A DNA stretch of 64,000 bases, taken from the NCBI GenBank assembly GCA_002381565.1, contig DFWZ01000035.1, positions 6,135 through 70,134 on the forward strand. Direction: 5' to 3'. The position numbers and the translations under genes are program-made. Positions 34,456-42,611 of this stretch are shown in pieces (within the stretch, counting starts at the first letter, position 1; each line of letters opens with the position of its first letter). The DNA is from Gallionella sp. UBA4121 (lineage in GTDB: Bacteria; Pseudomonadota; Gammaproteobacteria; Burkholderiales; Gallionellaceae). Below the pieces are notes generated by a model, which worked only from the letters and a program-made list of their open reading frames with translations, was not told the origin of the DNA and made no database searches.

Positions 34456-35070
34456 ATGATGAGTTCAATCGGCGGCATATCAGGTTCGAACAATTTGTCT
34501 TTTCTGCAACCCGCTGGCGGCGCGACTCGGCGCGTTGGCGGTGATGCAGACGGAGACAGCGATAGCAGCAAAGCAGGTGCTGGGAAATCAAACTTCATGA
34601 GTGCGATTTCGCAGGCGCTCGGTCAAAGTCTGTCCGGCAGTTCCGCAACGACGGCAACATCGTCCGGCACGACAAGCGCTGCAACAGACCCGCAAGCCGC
34701 GCTGCAGGGATTCTTGCAAAATCTGTTTTCATCCCTCGGGCAGACAAGCGGGGCAAAGGCGGGCGGACACTCAGATAACGATAACGCTAAATCGGTCACA
34801 GGTGCAACTTCCAATTTGGCGTCTAATCTTCAGAGTCTGCTGCAACAGCTGTCTGCAAGCAATACATCAAGCAGTTCATCAGGCAGTGCGACTGATTCGC
34901 TTGGGAGTCTTAATTCCAGTTTCCAGAATCTGATGAGTTCGATCAATGCCTCGCAAGGGCAGGCTGCAACGTCGGCAACGCCGACATTGCAGTCCTTCCT
35001 GCAAAACCTGATGCAAAACATAGGCAGCGGGCAGAATATCAGCGGCGCACTGGTCAGCACTCAAGCATGA
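34456..35070 (+). CDS. Ser/Gln-rich unknown protein
   Basis: A 204-residue protein of low complexity, rich in Ser, Ala, Gln and Gly. Two similar helices, LQGFLQNLFSSLGQ (about 83-96) and LQSFLQNLMQNIGS (about 178-191), suggest an internal duplication, with LASNLQSLLQQLSA between them. There is no signal peptide or membrane segment. I do not recognise the family. GGAG precedes the ATG at 34456 (an ATG at 34459 is an alternative start). Its likeness in style to the Ala/Thr-rich gene at 60793 may be only shared composition. Confidence 0.6.
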   Translation: MMSSIGGISGSNNLSFLQPAGGATRRVGGDADGDSDSSKAGAGKSNFMSAISQALGQSLSGSSATTATSSGTTSAATDPQAALQGFLQNLFSSLGQTSGAKAGGHSDNDNAKSVTGATSNLASNLQSLLQQLSASNTSSSSSGSATDSLGSLNSSFQNLMSSINASQGQAATSATPTLQSFLQNLMQNIGSGQNISGALVSTQA

Positions 35071-35092
35071 CAGGGTAGTTTTCCTGGACAAC

Positions 35093-35122
35093 AAAAAAGC
35101 ACGCCGAGGCGTGCTTTTTTGT
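35093..35122. terminator. Bidirectional terminator
   Basis: AAAAAAGCACGCC pairs with GGCGTGCTTTTTT around a short loop. It lies between converging genes (the Ser/Gln-rich gene and the DEAD-box helicase) and can stop both. Confidence 0.92.
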
Positions 35123-35145
35123 TGCTAAACAGCGGCGTCAGCTAT

Positions 35146-36762
35146 TTATGCTTTGTTGCCGTTGCCACGATTACCACCGAAGCTTGGGCGATTTCCGCCA
35201 AAGGCAGGACGGTCGCCGTCACGACGCGGAGCGCCATTGCCGCCGCCGAAGCCGCCACCATTGCCGCTGCGAGGTGCATTGCCGAAGCTGCGTTCGGCGC
35301 TGCGTGGTTGAGCTTGTCCTGCAAAGCCCGGGCTGCGAGCCTGACCGCCGAAACCTGCGCCTGCACCTTCGTTGCGAGCAGGGTGGCCGTGACGGCTATC
35401 CGGTGCGCTGTGATGAAAACCTGTACCGCGAGCCTGTCCTGAGCCTGTCGAAGGATTGCCGTTGCCAGCGAACGCCGAACTGCGATTGCCGCCGAAACCA
35501 CCACCGTTACCACGGTTGCCGGCATATCCGCCACCATTGCCGCCGCCGAAGCCGCCTCCATTGCCACGGCTTGGACCGCCATTGCTACGTGGACGGTCAG
35601 AAGACGGTGCGCCGGTGCGCAACTTGTACTTTGGCTCCAGACCTTCGATCGTGTGCATCTTGATGCTTTGTTCTGTGTAACGCTCGATACGCTTCAACAA
35701 TTGCGCATCGCGGTTAGATGCGAACGAGATCGCGATACCTGACGAACCGCCGCGACCGGTACGACCGATACGGTGAACGTAGTCTTCAGCAAACTTGGGC
35801 AAGTCGAAGTTGATCACGTGCGAGATGCCACGTACGTCAAGACCACGCGCTGCCACGTCGGTTGCAACCAGAATGCGCACGTTACCGTTACGCATGTTCA
35901 GCAGGGTGCGGTTACGTTCGCGCTGGCTCATGTCGCCGTGCAAGGCGGCAACTGAATGGCCTTGTGCTGAGAGTTGATCGGCCAGGCCGTCAGCATCGCG
36001 CTTGGTTGCGGTAAATACCAGAGCCTGATTGACTTCAGTGTCAGTCAACAGATGGCTCAGCATCTTGCTCTTGTGCGCCACATCATCGGCGAACATCATG
36101 CGTTGTTCGATGTTTTCGTGCTTGTCTTTAGCTGCCGACACGTTGATACGCTTAGGCGACTTGAGCAAACGCGATGCCAGATTGCCAACCACGCCTTCGA
36201 GCGTTGCCGAGAACAGTAGAGTCTGGCGTGTTGCTGGAGTTGCTGCGGCGATGCGTTCCACGTCGTCCACGAAACCCATGTCCAGCATGCGATCCGCTTC
36301 GTCCAAAATCAGCATTTCCAGACGCGAGAAGTCGATACGACCGCGTTCCAGATGGTCGATCAGACGGCCTGGTGTTGCGACCAGAATATCCACATGGCTG
36401 GACAGCAAACGGTTCTGTACAGGGTATGGCATACCGCCCAGGATGCTGATGATCTTGAAACGCATGTTTTTGCCGTACTTGGTCGCTGCATCACAAACCT
36501 GTTGTGCCAGTTCGCGAGTCGGCGTCAATACCAGCACGCGAGGGCCTTTGCCGGGCATCGCGGAAGGTGTTGCCAGACGGTTCAGAGCCGGCAGGATAAA
36601 GGCGGCGGTTTTGCCGCTACCGGTTTGAGCGGAAGCCATCAGATCGTGACCGGCGATCACTTCAGGGATAGCCTGTTCCTGGATAGGAGTAGGTTCCGTA
36701 TAGCCGGACTCGGTGATTGCCTTCAGGATGAGTGGGTTTAAATTCAGTTCTTCAAATGTCAT
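35146..36762 (-). CDS. RhlE-like DEAD-box RNA helicase
   Basis: A 538-residue ATP-dependent RNA helicase. Motifs in order: FEELNLNPLILKAI with Q motif PTPIQEQAIP; ASAQTGSGKTAAF (I); VLTPTREL (Ia); LVATPGR (Ib); LILDEADRMLDMGF (II); LLFSATL (III); ILVATDVAARGLD (V); YVHRIGRTGRGG (VI). After residue ~380 the tail is Gly/Asn/Arg-rich (GGGFGGGNGGG), typical of RNA-binding tails of cold-induced helicases. In the tail, NPSTGSGQAR is encoded by a dispersed 24-base repeat. Such helicases remodel ribosomes and RNA at low temperature. Confidence 0.95.
   Translation of the reverse strand: MTFEELNLNPLILKAITESGYTEPTPIQEQAIPEVIAGHDLMASAQTGSGKTAAFILPALNRLATPSAMPGKGPRVLVLTPTRELAQQVCDAATKYGKNMRFKIISILGGMPYPVQNRLLSSHVDILVATPGRLIDHLERGRIDFSRLEMLILDEADRMLDMGFVDDVERIAAATPATRQTLLFSATLEGVVGNLASRLLKSPKRINVSAAKDKHENIEQRMMFADDVAHKSKMLSHLLTDTEVNQALVFTATKRDADGLADQLSAQGHSVAALHGDMSQRERNRTLLNMRNGNVRILVATDVAARGLDVRGISHVINFDLPKFAEDYVHRIGRTGRGGSSGIAISFASNRDAQLLKRIERYTEQSIKMHTIEGLEPKYKLRTGAPSSDRPRSNGGPSRGNGGGFGGGNGGGYAGNRGNGGGFGGNRSSAFAGNGNPSTGSGQARGTGFHHSAPDSRHGHPARNEGAGAGFGGQARSPGFAGQAQPRSAERSFGNAPRSGNGGGFGGGNGAPRRDGDRPAFGGNRPSFGGNRGNGNKA
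35429..35455. repeat. Dispersed repeat in frame in the helicase tail
   Basis: On the coding strand CTTCGACAGGCTCAGGACAG followed by GCTCGC is a repeat recalled from many bacterial genomes. Here it encodes STGSGQAR in frame, where the surrounding residues are Gly/Asn-rich. Only one copy was noticed in this window. Confidence 0.6.
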
Positions 36763-37152
36763 TTTTGCTTCCTTTTAAAATCAAAGGGAATCCATCTCGC
36801 CGTTCGGACATGGCATCCACAAAGGTGGACGCCGAATAAGATCCGGTATGGCGAACGTAGAGTCGTTCCCTAAGGTAAGCGCAGGTGGTATTGCTACCCG
36901 TAGAACGGGCAGAGGATTAACCGGCGCAAAAAACATCGTTGCTAACCGGGAAACCCTGGAAATCCGTAAACTTTACGAATTCTTGAAGAGTTCTTTAGAC
37001 AGGTGCGTCAAGCTGGCGCACGAGAGGTAGGTCGGAAACGATGAACTAATGCCGCATAGGCTGCGGCAAGGTGCGCATTATACCCATGTAAAAAATAAAA
37101 GCCAGTGAATTATTTTTTAGAGTTTGAATGGGGTGCATGTTGTTTGACTGCA
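36763..37152 (-). promoter_or_regulatory. Long leader of the DEAD-box helicase gene
   Basis: Nearly 390 bases upstream of the helicase hold no supported gene; a 60-codon plus-strand frame (36848-37030) lacks family features. Long structured leaders are usual for cold-shock helicase and CspA mRNAs, so a leader with temperature-responsive folding is inferred. An AAGGAAG site lies close to the helicase start (about 36770). Tracts such as ATTATTTTTT near 37100 could be promoter elements. A cold-box motif was not identified. Confidence 0.45.
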
Positions 37153-37665
37153 TCAGGATGCAGGGTCAGATGTTTGAAAACTGGCACGCCAGGCGCTTAA
37201 CTTCTGTTCGTAGGGCAGGCTGGCATGCGCCGGACTGGTCGATGGAAGTCGCTGATAGTGCATTGATCTGGGAGAGAGTCGGGGCAGGACACTTTTTTGA
37301 TAGTATTTCTCGGCCATCGCGCCGTTGAAACAGACCTGTGAAATGTGCGGATGGTTCAGGAAAAAAGTCTCGAAGTCATTCGGAAGTATTGAGCTGATGT
37401 CAGAATCCAGACTGCCGGGGCGCTTGCATGAGGCGAGCACATCCCACAGCGCGATGCCGGCGGATTTCAATATTCGAGTTCGCATGTCATAAGGTATTTC
37501 GGGGCTGCTGCCTGTCAGTTCACCCATGATTTTCCAGAATACATTGCGTGGATGCGCATAGTATTGAGCCGCCCTGAGCGATGCCATGCCAGGCATGCTT
37601 CCCAGGATAAGGATACGCGCAGTTGAATCTTCGATGGGCGGGAAACAGTAGACAGGTGTTGTCAT
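37153..37665 (-). CDS. G/U-mismatch / deoxyinosine DNA glycosylase (UDG superfamily)
   Basis: A 170-residue protein of the uracil-DNA glycosylase superfamily. It shows RILILGSMPGMASL (active-site loop GSMPG), YYAHPRNVFWKIM and a late H-containing strand with RLPSTSPAHASLPY (the minor-groove loop). The family known as DNA-deoxyinosine glycosylase removes hypoxanthine and uracil from DNA. The frame extends 29 codons further up, but the ATG at 37665 (MTTPVYCFPPIEDS) fits the family start. It diverges from the CYTH-CHAD gene, starting 101 bases away. Confidence 0.88.
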   Translation of the reverse strand: MTTPVYCFPPIEDSTARILILGSMPGMASLRAAQYYAHPRNVFWKIMGELTGSSPEIPYDMRTRILKSAGIALWDVLASCKRPGSLDSDISSILPNDFETFFLNHPHISQVCFNGAMAEKYYQKSVLPRLSPRSMHYQRLPSTSPAHASLPYEQKLSAWRASFQTSDPAS

Positions 37666-37766
37666 GGGTGTCAGGCATAATTTGGCAGCACGATGATTGT
37701 AAACGTAATTCACGATGGACAATAGCCTGCTATAGTGAGCGCCTGTATGCATCGTTCGAGACTGAC

Positions 37767-39299
37767 ATGGCCATTGAAACCGAACTAAAATTGCGCATTA
37801 CTCCCGAACGGCTTGCCAGGCTCAGGCGGCATGCGCTGTTCAGGACACATCAGATCACGGCGCCTGTGACCCATCGCCTGCACAACATTTATTACGATAC
37901 GCCAAAACTCGAACTGCACCAGCGCAAAATGGCGCTACGGCTGCGTCGTGTTAAAGGACACTGGCTGCAAACCCTGAAAGGTGGCGGGCGGGTTATGGCG
38001 GGGTTGCATCAGCGGTTCGAGTGGGAAGTGCCCGTGCCGTCTGCAAAACTTGATTTTTCCAATCTGGATACTTCCGTGTGGGACGAGCATCTGCCGCCTG
38101 CGATACGCGAGAAATTGAGGCCGGTTTTTATCACCGATTTTTACCGCACCAGCCGGGAATTAAACTGGCAGGGCGCGATAATCGAGGTGTGCATGGATCA
38201 CGGCGAGGTAAGTACTGATCAGCACAGCACGCCTGTTTGCGAAGTGGAACTGGAACTCAAATCAGGCGAGCCGCGGCAATTGTTTGAGCTGGCGCAGGCG
38301 TTGCTGGAAATCGTCTCGTTCGAACTGGAAACGGTGAGCAAGGCCGAGCATGGATTTCGCCTGCTGGCAGGTTACATTGCACAACCTGTAAAAGCAGAAC
38401 TGCCCAGGCTTGCTAAAACAGACAGCCTGACGGATGGATTGCAAGCGCTGATCTGGGCTTGTTTGCTGCATTTGCAGGGTAATCTGCACGGTGCGATGGA
38501 AAGCGGTGCCACGGAAAACCATGACGCGGAATATCTGCACCAGATGCGGGTCGCGTTGCGTCGCTTGCGTGTGGTGCTGCGCATGACCGAAAAAATTCGC
38601 GCCGATGAGGAGTTGGCCGCATTAGGCGTGTCGTTAGCCCGGCTGGGTGTCGAGCTGGGGCGAATACGCGAGTGGGATGTGTTCATCGCTCAGACGCTCC
38701 AGCCGATGCGCGCGGCGATTGAAGGCATCGTCGGACAGCAGAGCATGCAGGCGTTGCTGGAATACAGCCAGCTGCAACGTGCCGACTGTTATGCCGCGCT
38801 GCGCGGTACGGTGCAGGCGCGCGAATTGCAGCATTTGCTGCTCCGTTTTGCCATCTGGATGAATGGCCCCTATTGGCGGCAGGCGGAACAGGGCGCGCCA
38901 CAGGCTTGTGATTTTGCAGCAAAACGTTTGCATCAGTTGTATAAGCGCTATGCGCGGGCGGGAGAGCAGCTGCCGGATGCGCCGCATTTGCATGCCTTGC
39001 GTATTCATGCAAAGAAGTTGCGCTATAGCGCGGAATTTTTTTCCGCCCTGTACGACAAGCATGAGGCCAGGTTATATCTTGCCGCATTGAGCGACGTGCA
39101 GGAGTTGCTGGGTGGAATCAACGATATTGCGGTAGCCCGCCGCCTGCTGGATGAGATGCCGGCCTGTCTGTCCGGGCACGCGGAAGTCATGGTGTTTATA
39201 AAGGGCAGGCTGGATGCGGATTTATCATTAAAATTGAAGATGTTGCGTAAGCTCATTCAACACTTTAACAGGCAGCAGGTTTTCTGGGAAAAGGGTTAG
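37767..39299 (+). CDS. CYTH and CHAD domain protein (inorganic triphosphatase-like)
   Basis: A 510-residue two-domain protein. The N-terminal CYTH domain starts MAIETELKLRITPERL with the ExExK motif, and continues with the KMALRLRRVKGHWLQTLKGGG cation-lined strands. The C-terminal half is a CHAD domain, rich in His and Arg (YLHQMRVALRRLRVVLRM, HALRIHAKKLRYSAEFF) that binds polyphosphate. Such proteins (E. coli YgiF) split tripolyphosphate or bind polyphosphate granules. The frame is open 48 codons earlier, but this ATG begins the CYTH motif directly. Confidence 0.92.
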   Translation: MAIETELKLRITPERLARLRRHALFRTHQITAPVTHRLHNIYYDTPKLELHQRKMALRLRRVKGHWLQTLKGGGRVMAGLHQRFEWEVPVPSAKLDFSNLDTSVWDEHLPPAIREKLRPVFITDFYRTSRELNWQGAIIEVCMDHGEVSTDQHSTPVCEVELELKSGEPRQLFELAQALLEIVSFELETVSKAEHGFRLLAGYIAQPVKAELPRLAKTDSLTDGLQALIWACLLHLQGNLHGAMESGATENHDAEYLHQMRVALRRLRVVLRMTEKIRADEELAALGVSLARLGVELGRIREWDVFIAQTLQPMRAAIEGIVGQQSMQALLEYSQLQRADCYAALRGTVQARELQHLLLRFAIWMNGPYWRQAEQGAPQACDFAAKRLHQLYKRYARAGEQLPDAPHLHALRIHAKKLRYSAEFFSALYDKHEARLYLAALSDVQELLGGINDIAVARRLLDEMPACLSGHAEVMVFIKGRLDADLSLKLKMLRKLIQHFNRQQVFWEKG

Positions 39300-39309
39300 G
39301 CTTCGCGGG

Positions 39310-41535
39310 CTATTTCGAATTGGCAGTTGGCTTCCAGCGTTTTAACAGCAGCGCGTTGCTCACTACTGAAACGGAGCTCATCGCCATCGCAGCTCCTGCA
39401 ATCACGGGATTAAGCAGCCCCATGGCTGCGAGCGGAATGCCCAGCACGTTGTAGCCAAAGGCAAAAAACAGGTTCTGTCTTATTTTCGCTAACGTGGCGC
39501 GCGACAGGGATATCGCATCCACTACGCTCATCAGATCGCTCTGCATCAGGGTGATGTCGGCGGCTTCCATGGCGATGTCACTGCCGCTGCGCATTGCGAA
39601 GCTGACATCGGCGGCGGCCAGTGCCGGTGCATCGTTGATGCCGTCGCCGACCATACCAACCAGATTATTTTTTGGCCGGGTTCCCGTCTCAGCCTGCCCT
39701 CGAACGGGGGTGCCGGGGGCGGGCATGACGACCTTGAACGATTGCACAAGGGCTGCCTTGTCCTCTGGCAAAACTTCTGCGCGAAATTCACGGATACCGG
39801 CCTGATCAGCAATGGCCTGTGCTGTGGCCTGATTATCCCCGCTTATCATCACCACGCGTATGCCCATCCCGGTCAGTTTTGCAACGGCATCCGGGCTGCT
39901 GGTGCGTAGCTGATCGGCAACCGCGATATAACCCAGCAGGGTAGCCTCGCGGGCAATCACGATCACGGTCTTGCCCAGCTTTTGCAGCCCGAGGACAACG
40001 TGTTCATCGATGGTGATGCCAGCTTGTGTGGCGAAGGCAGGTGAGCCTAACTGATAAGGTTTGCCGTCAATTTCCGCCAGCAGGCCCAGACCTGCCGATT
40101 CAACAAGGTTCACGACGGGTATCAATTGAAGTGCTTTTGCATGCTCTGCCAGAGCGCGTGACAGCGGATGGCTGGAGCCTTGTGCCAGGCTTGCCGCCGT
40201 TTTCAATAATTCGACATTGCTTACACCCGGCGCCGGCAGCACATCGGTCACATCAGGTTTGCCTGTCGTCAGCGTGCCGGTCTTGTCCACCAGCAATACG
40301 GTGAGCTTGTGCGCGCGTTCCAGCGCGGCGGCATCCTTGACCAGTATGCCCGCCTGCGCGGCGCGTCCGGTGGCGACGACAAGGGCTGTCGGCGTGGCCA
40401 GCCCCAGCGCGCAGGGGCAGGAAATCACCAGCACCGCCACGGCATTGATCAGCGATGTAGAGAAGCCCCCGCCCATCATCCACCACACGCCGAAGGTAAT
40501 CAGAGCGATGCCTGTCACCACCGGCACGAATACGGCGGAGATGCGGTCGGCCAGCTTTTGAATGGCGGCTTTCGAGCCTTGCGCCTGTTCGACCAGACGG
40601 ATGATGGCGGCGAGCTGGGTATGTGAACCCACCGCCAGCGCGCGACATTTGAGCAGACCCTGTCCGTTCAGCGTGGCGGCATACACTTTGTCATCAACCT
40701 GTTTTCCTTGCGGCAGGCTTTCACCTGTGAGCATGGCTTCATTCACACTGGAAGTGCCTGCTATCACGATGCCGTCCACCGGCACGCTCTCGCCCGGGCG
40801 TACCAGGTATATGTCATCCACGCGCATTTGTTTTGCCGCGATCTCCTGCATTACGCCATCGCGCTCGACGTGCGCGGTCACAGGTTGCAGATTGATCAGC
40901 GCCTCCAGTGCGCTTGAGGTCTTGCCCTTTGCGCGCGCTTCGAGCAGTTTGCCGAGCAGCACCAGCGTAATCAGCGTGGCACTCGCTTCAAAATAAAGCG
41001 GCTGATCAAGACCCAGCAACATCACCGCGCAACTTAAAAAATAAGCGGCACTGGTGCCCAGCGCGACCAGCACATCCATGTTTGCACCGCCGCCGCGCAA
41101 ACTGCTCCATGCACCGGAATAAAATCGCCGGCCTATCCAGAACTGCACCGGCGTTGCCAGCAGGAATTGCAACCAGGCCGGCAACATGAAATGGATGCCT
41201 GCAAACATCAGCAGCATTGCTATGAGTAACGGGGCAGTGAGCAATGCCGAGATGATGAATCGCATTTGCTCATGGCGCAAGACTGCTGCACGCGCCTGTT
41301 TTTCAGCGGCGAAATCGCGCAGCGGATGGGCGTCAAAACCCGTGGCTTGAACAGCTTTGATCAGTTCGGTGAGCGTGATCTTGTCCGGGTTATAAGCGAT
41401 GTGGGCTTTTTCGGTGGCGATACTCACTGAAGCGGTAACCTCGGGGAGCTGATTCAACGCTTTTTCCAGACGCGTGGAGCAGGCGGCACAGTGCATGCCG
41501 GTGACTTGCAGATCCGTGTGGATGGGATTTTCCAT
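39310..41535 (-). CDS. copA: Copper-exporting P-type ATPase with an in-frame repeat
   Basis: A 741-residue P1B ATPase moving Cu(I) out of the cytoplasm. The N-terminal metal-binding domain has CAAC at 16-19. The transmembrane Cu site is CPC at 374-376 (CPCALGLATP), the phosphorylated Asp is in DKTGT (417-421), and GDGIND (630-635) is the hinge. Between LVQSFK (to about 601) and NNLVGMVGDG there are ~21 residues, VVMPAPGTPVRGQAETGTRP, that other CopA proteins do not carry; they are encoded by a repeat also present at 44.6 kb. The gene lies next to a Crp/Fnr regulator and a DUF2892 gene. Confidence 0.93.
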   Translation of the reverse strand: MENPIHTDLQVTGMHCAACSTRLEKALNQLPEVTASVSIATEKAHIAYNPDKITLTELIKAVQATGFDAHPLRDFAAEKQARAAVLRHEQMRFIISALLTAPLLIAMLLMFAGIHFMLPAWLQFLLATPVQFWIGRRFYSGAWSSLRGGGANMDVLVALGTSAAYFLSCAVMLLGLDQPLYFEASATLITLVLLGKLLEARAKGKTSSALEALINLQPVTAHVERDGVMQEIAAKQMRVDDIYLVRPGESVPVDGIVIAGTSSVNEAMLTGESLPQGKQVDDKVYAATLNGQGLLKCRALAVGSHTQLAAIIRLVEQAQGSKAAIQKLADRISAVFVPVVTGIALITFGVWWMMGGGFSTSLINAVAVLVISCPCALGLATPTALVVATGRAAQAGILVKDAAALERAHKLTVLLVDKTGTLTTGKPDVTDVLPAPGVSNVELLKTAASLAQGSSHPLSRALAEHAKALQLIPVVNLVESAGLGLLAEIDGKPYQLGSPAFATQAGITIDEHVVLGLQKLGKTVIVIAREATLLGYIAVADQLRTSSPDAVAKLTGMGIRVVMISGDNQATAQAIADQAGIREFRAEVLPEDKAALVQSFKVVMPAPGTPVRGQAETGTRPKNNLVGMVGDGINDAPALAAADVSFAMRSGSDIAMEAADITLMQSDLMSVVDAISLSRATLAKIRQNLFFAFGYNVLGIPLAAMGLLNPVIAGAAMAMSSVSVVSNALLLKRWKPTANSK
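39675..39735. repeat. Repeat inserted in frame in copA
   Basis: TTCCCGTCTCAGCCTGCCCT followed by CG...GGGGGCGGGCATGACGACC matches the inner part of the element at 44609-44665 (TTCCCGCCGCAGCCTGCCCT ... GGGGGCGGGAACGACGAAAC). It adds about 21 residues to the CopA P-domain without a stop. Confidence 0.75.
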
Positions 41536-41634
41536 GCGCAGATTATATGCCCTTGCCGGGCAGAACTGCGCAGGAAATGCGCAGTGGCCAATAACCTGCC
41601 GCGCGCTTTAATCGTGCGGCAGGCTGTTATGGGC

Positions 41635-41826
41635 TTATTTTTTCATCGGGCAGGTGTTCAGACCCAGAATTGAGTAGGCAGGGCATATGCCGATGATGCC
41701 GGTCAGCAATGGAACCACACCTATATAGCCCCACGCGCCGATTGTGCCGGTGTAGGCCAGTGCGATTAATGCCAGGCCTGCAATGATGCGTACAGCACGA
41801 TCAATGGTTCCTTCATTGGTTTTCAT
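41635..41826 (-). CDS. DUF2892 inner-membrane protein
   Basis: A 63-residue protein with two hydrophobic segments (RIIAGLALIALAYTG and GYIGVVPLLTGIIGICPAY) and the DUF2892 pattern GTIDRAVRII ... GICPAYSILGLNTC. The Cys pair near the C-terminus is typical of members found with rhodanese or sulfur-handling proteins (YgaP-like). It is small, single, and lies between copA and the Crp/Fnr gene. An inverted repeat near 41590-41625 may end its transcript. Confidence 0.85.
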   Translation of the reverse strand: MKTNEGTIDRAVRIIAGLALIALAYTGTIGAWGYIGVVPLLTGIIGICPAYSILGLNTCPMKK

Positions 41827-41915
41827 TTTCGCTCCTGGTAGATGTTATGGGAGCGCACATGATAGGCATATTTTGCGCAGCTGTCTGTGATAAAACTCAC
41901 ATAAGGCAAGAAATT

Positions 41916-42581
41916 TTAAAGCGCGGCGAATTTTTTGAGTGCAGACTCGTCAGTAATGGTGATTTGTTCGCGCCCCAGCCTGACCCATCCCTGTTCGGAA
42001 AAGCTCTTGAGCAGGCGGCTGACGATCTCTCGTGCACTACCGAGTTCATCGGCCAGTGCCTGATGAGTGGTATGTATCGTGCCGGATTTGCCAACCAGCA
42101 GGATTGCCAACCGCTGATCGAGCTTCTGGAACGCCACCGCGGTGACCAGCTCCATCAGGTGGGTGAGACGTTCGGTAAAGAGCTGGAACACGTAGCGGCG
42201 GAAGGCATGAAAGTTGTCAAGCAGGTTATGGAAAGCCGGGGCAGGCAACATGACTATTTCTACGGGTTCATCGACAATGCCACGCGCCTGATAGCGGGTG
42301 TCGCCGAGCAGGCAGCTGCTGGTGAGGATGCAGCTCTCGCCCGGCACGACCCGATACAGCTGCAATTCCCGCCCGTTTGCCGAAGACTTGACGACGCGCA
42401 GGCTGCCTGAGAGCAACAGCGGAAATCCCTGGCAGGGCTGATTTTCGTCAAAGACCACTGCTCCGGCTGCAAGCTGCAACCGGCTGGCGGTTTCAAGCGC
42501 CGCGCCTAGCTCTGCGGCAGGCAACTCGCGCAGCACAGGATACTGTTGCAAGATGCGGGAGATAGTGTCGCTATCAATCAT
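41916..42581 (-). CDS. Crp/Fnr-family transcription regulator
   Basis: A 221-residue regulator. Residues ~10-125 form a cyclic-nucleotide-like sensing barrel (LQLAAGAVVFDENQPCQGFP, then FPLLLSGSLRVVKSS). The C-terminal winged helix-turn-helix contains THQALADELGSAREIVSRLL. The Cys cluster at the N-terminus seen in oxygen-sensing FNR is missing; one Cys (DENQPCQG) and CILTSSCLLG in the barrel might bind a metal or haem. Its neighbours (copA, DUF2892) suggest redox or metal response, but the signal is unknown. Confidence 0.88.
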   Translation of the reverse strand: MIDSDTISRILQQYPVLRELPAAELGAALETASRLQLAAGAVVFDENQPCQGFPLLLSGSLRVVKSSANGRELQLYRVVPGESCILTSSCLLGDTRYQARGIVDEPVEIVMLPAPAFHNLLDNFHAFRRYVFQLFTERLTHLMELVTAVAFQKLDQRLAILLVGKSGTIHTTHQALADELGSAREIVSRLLKSFSEQGWVRLGREQITITDESALKKFAAL

Positions 42582-42611
42582 AACAATCCCGCTCTGTTGC
42601 GCAGGTCAACG

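Noticed and set aside
41590..41640. Terminator between DUF2892 and copA
   Set aside because: An inverted repeat is present but no proper T-run follows it on the relevant strand.
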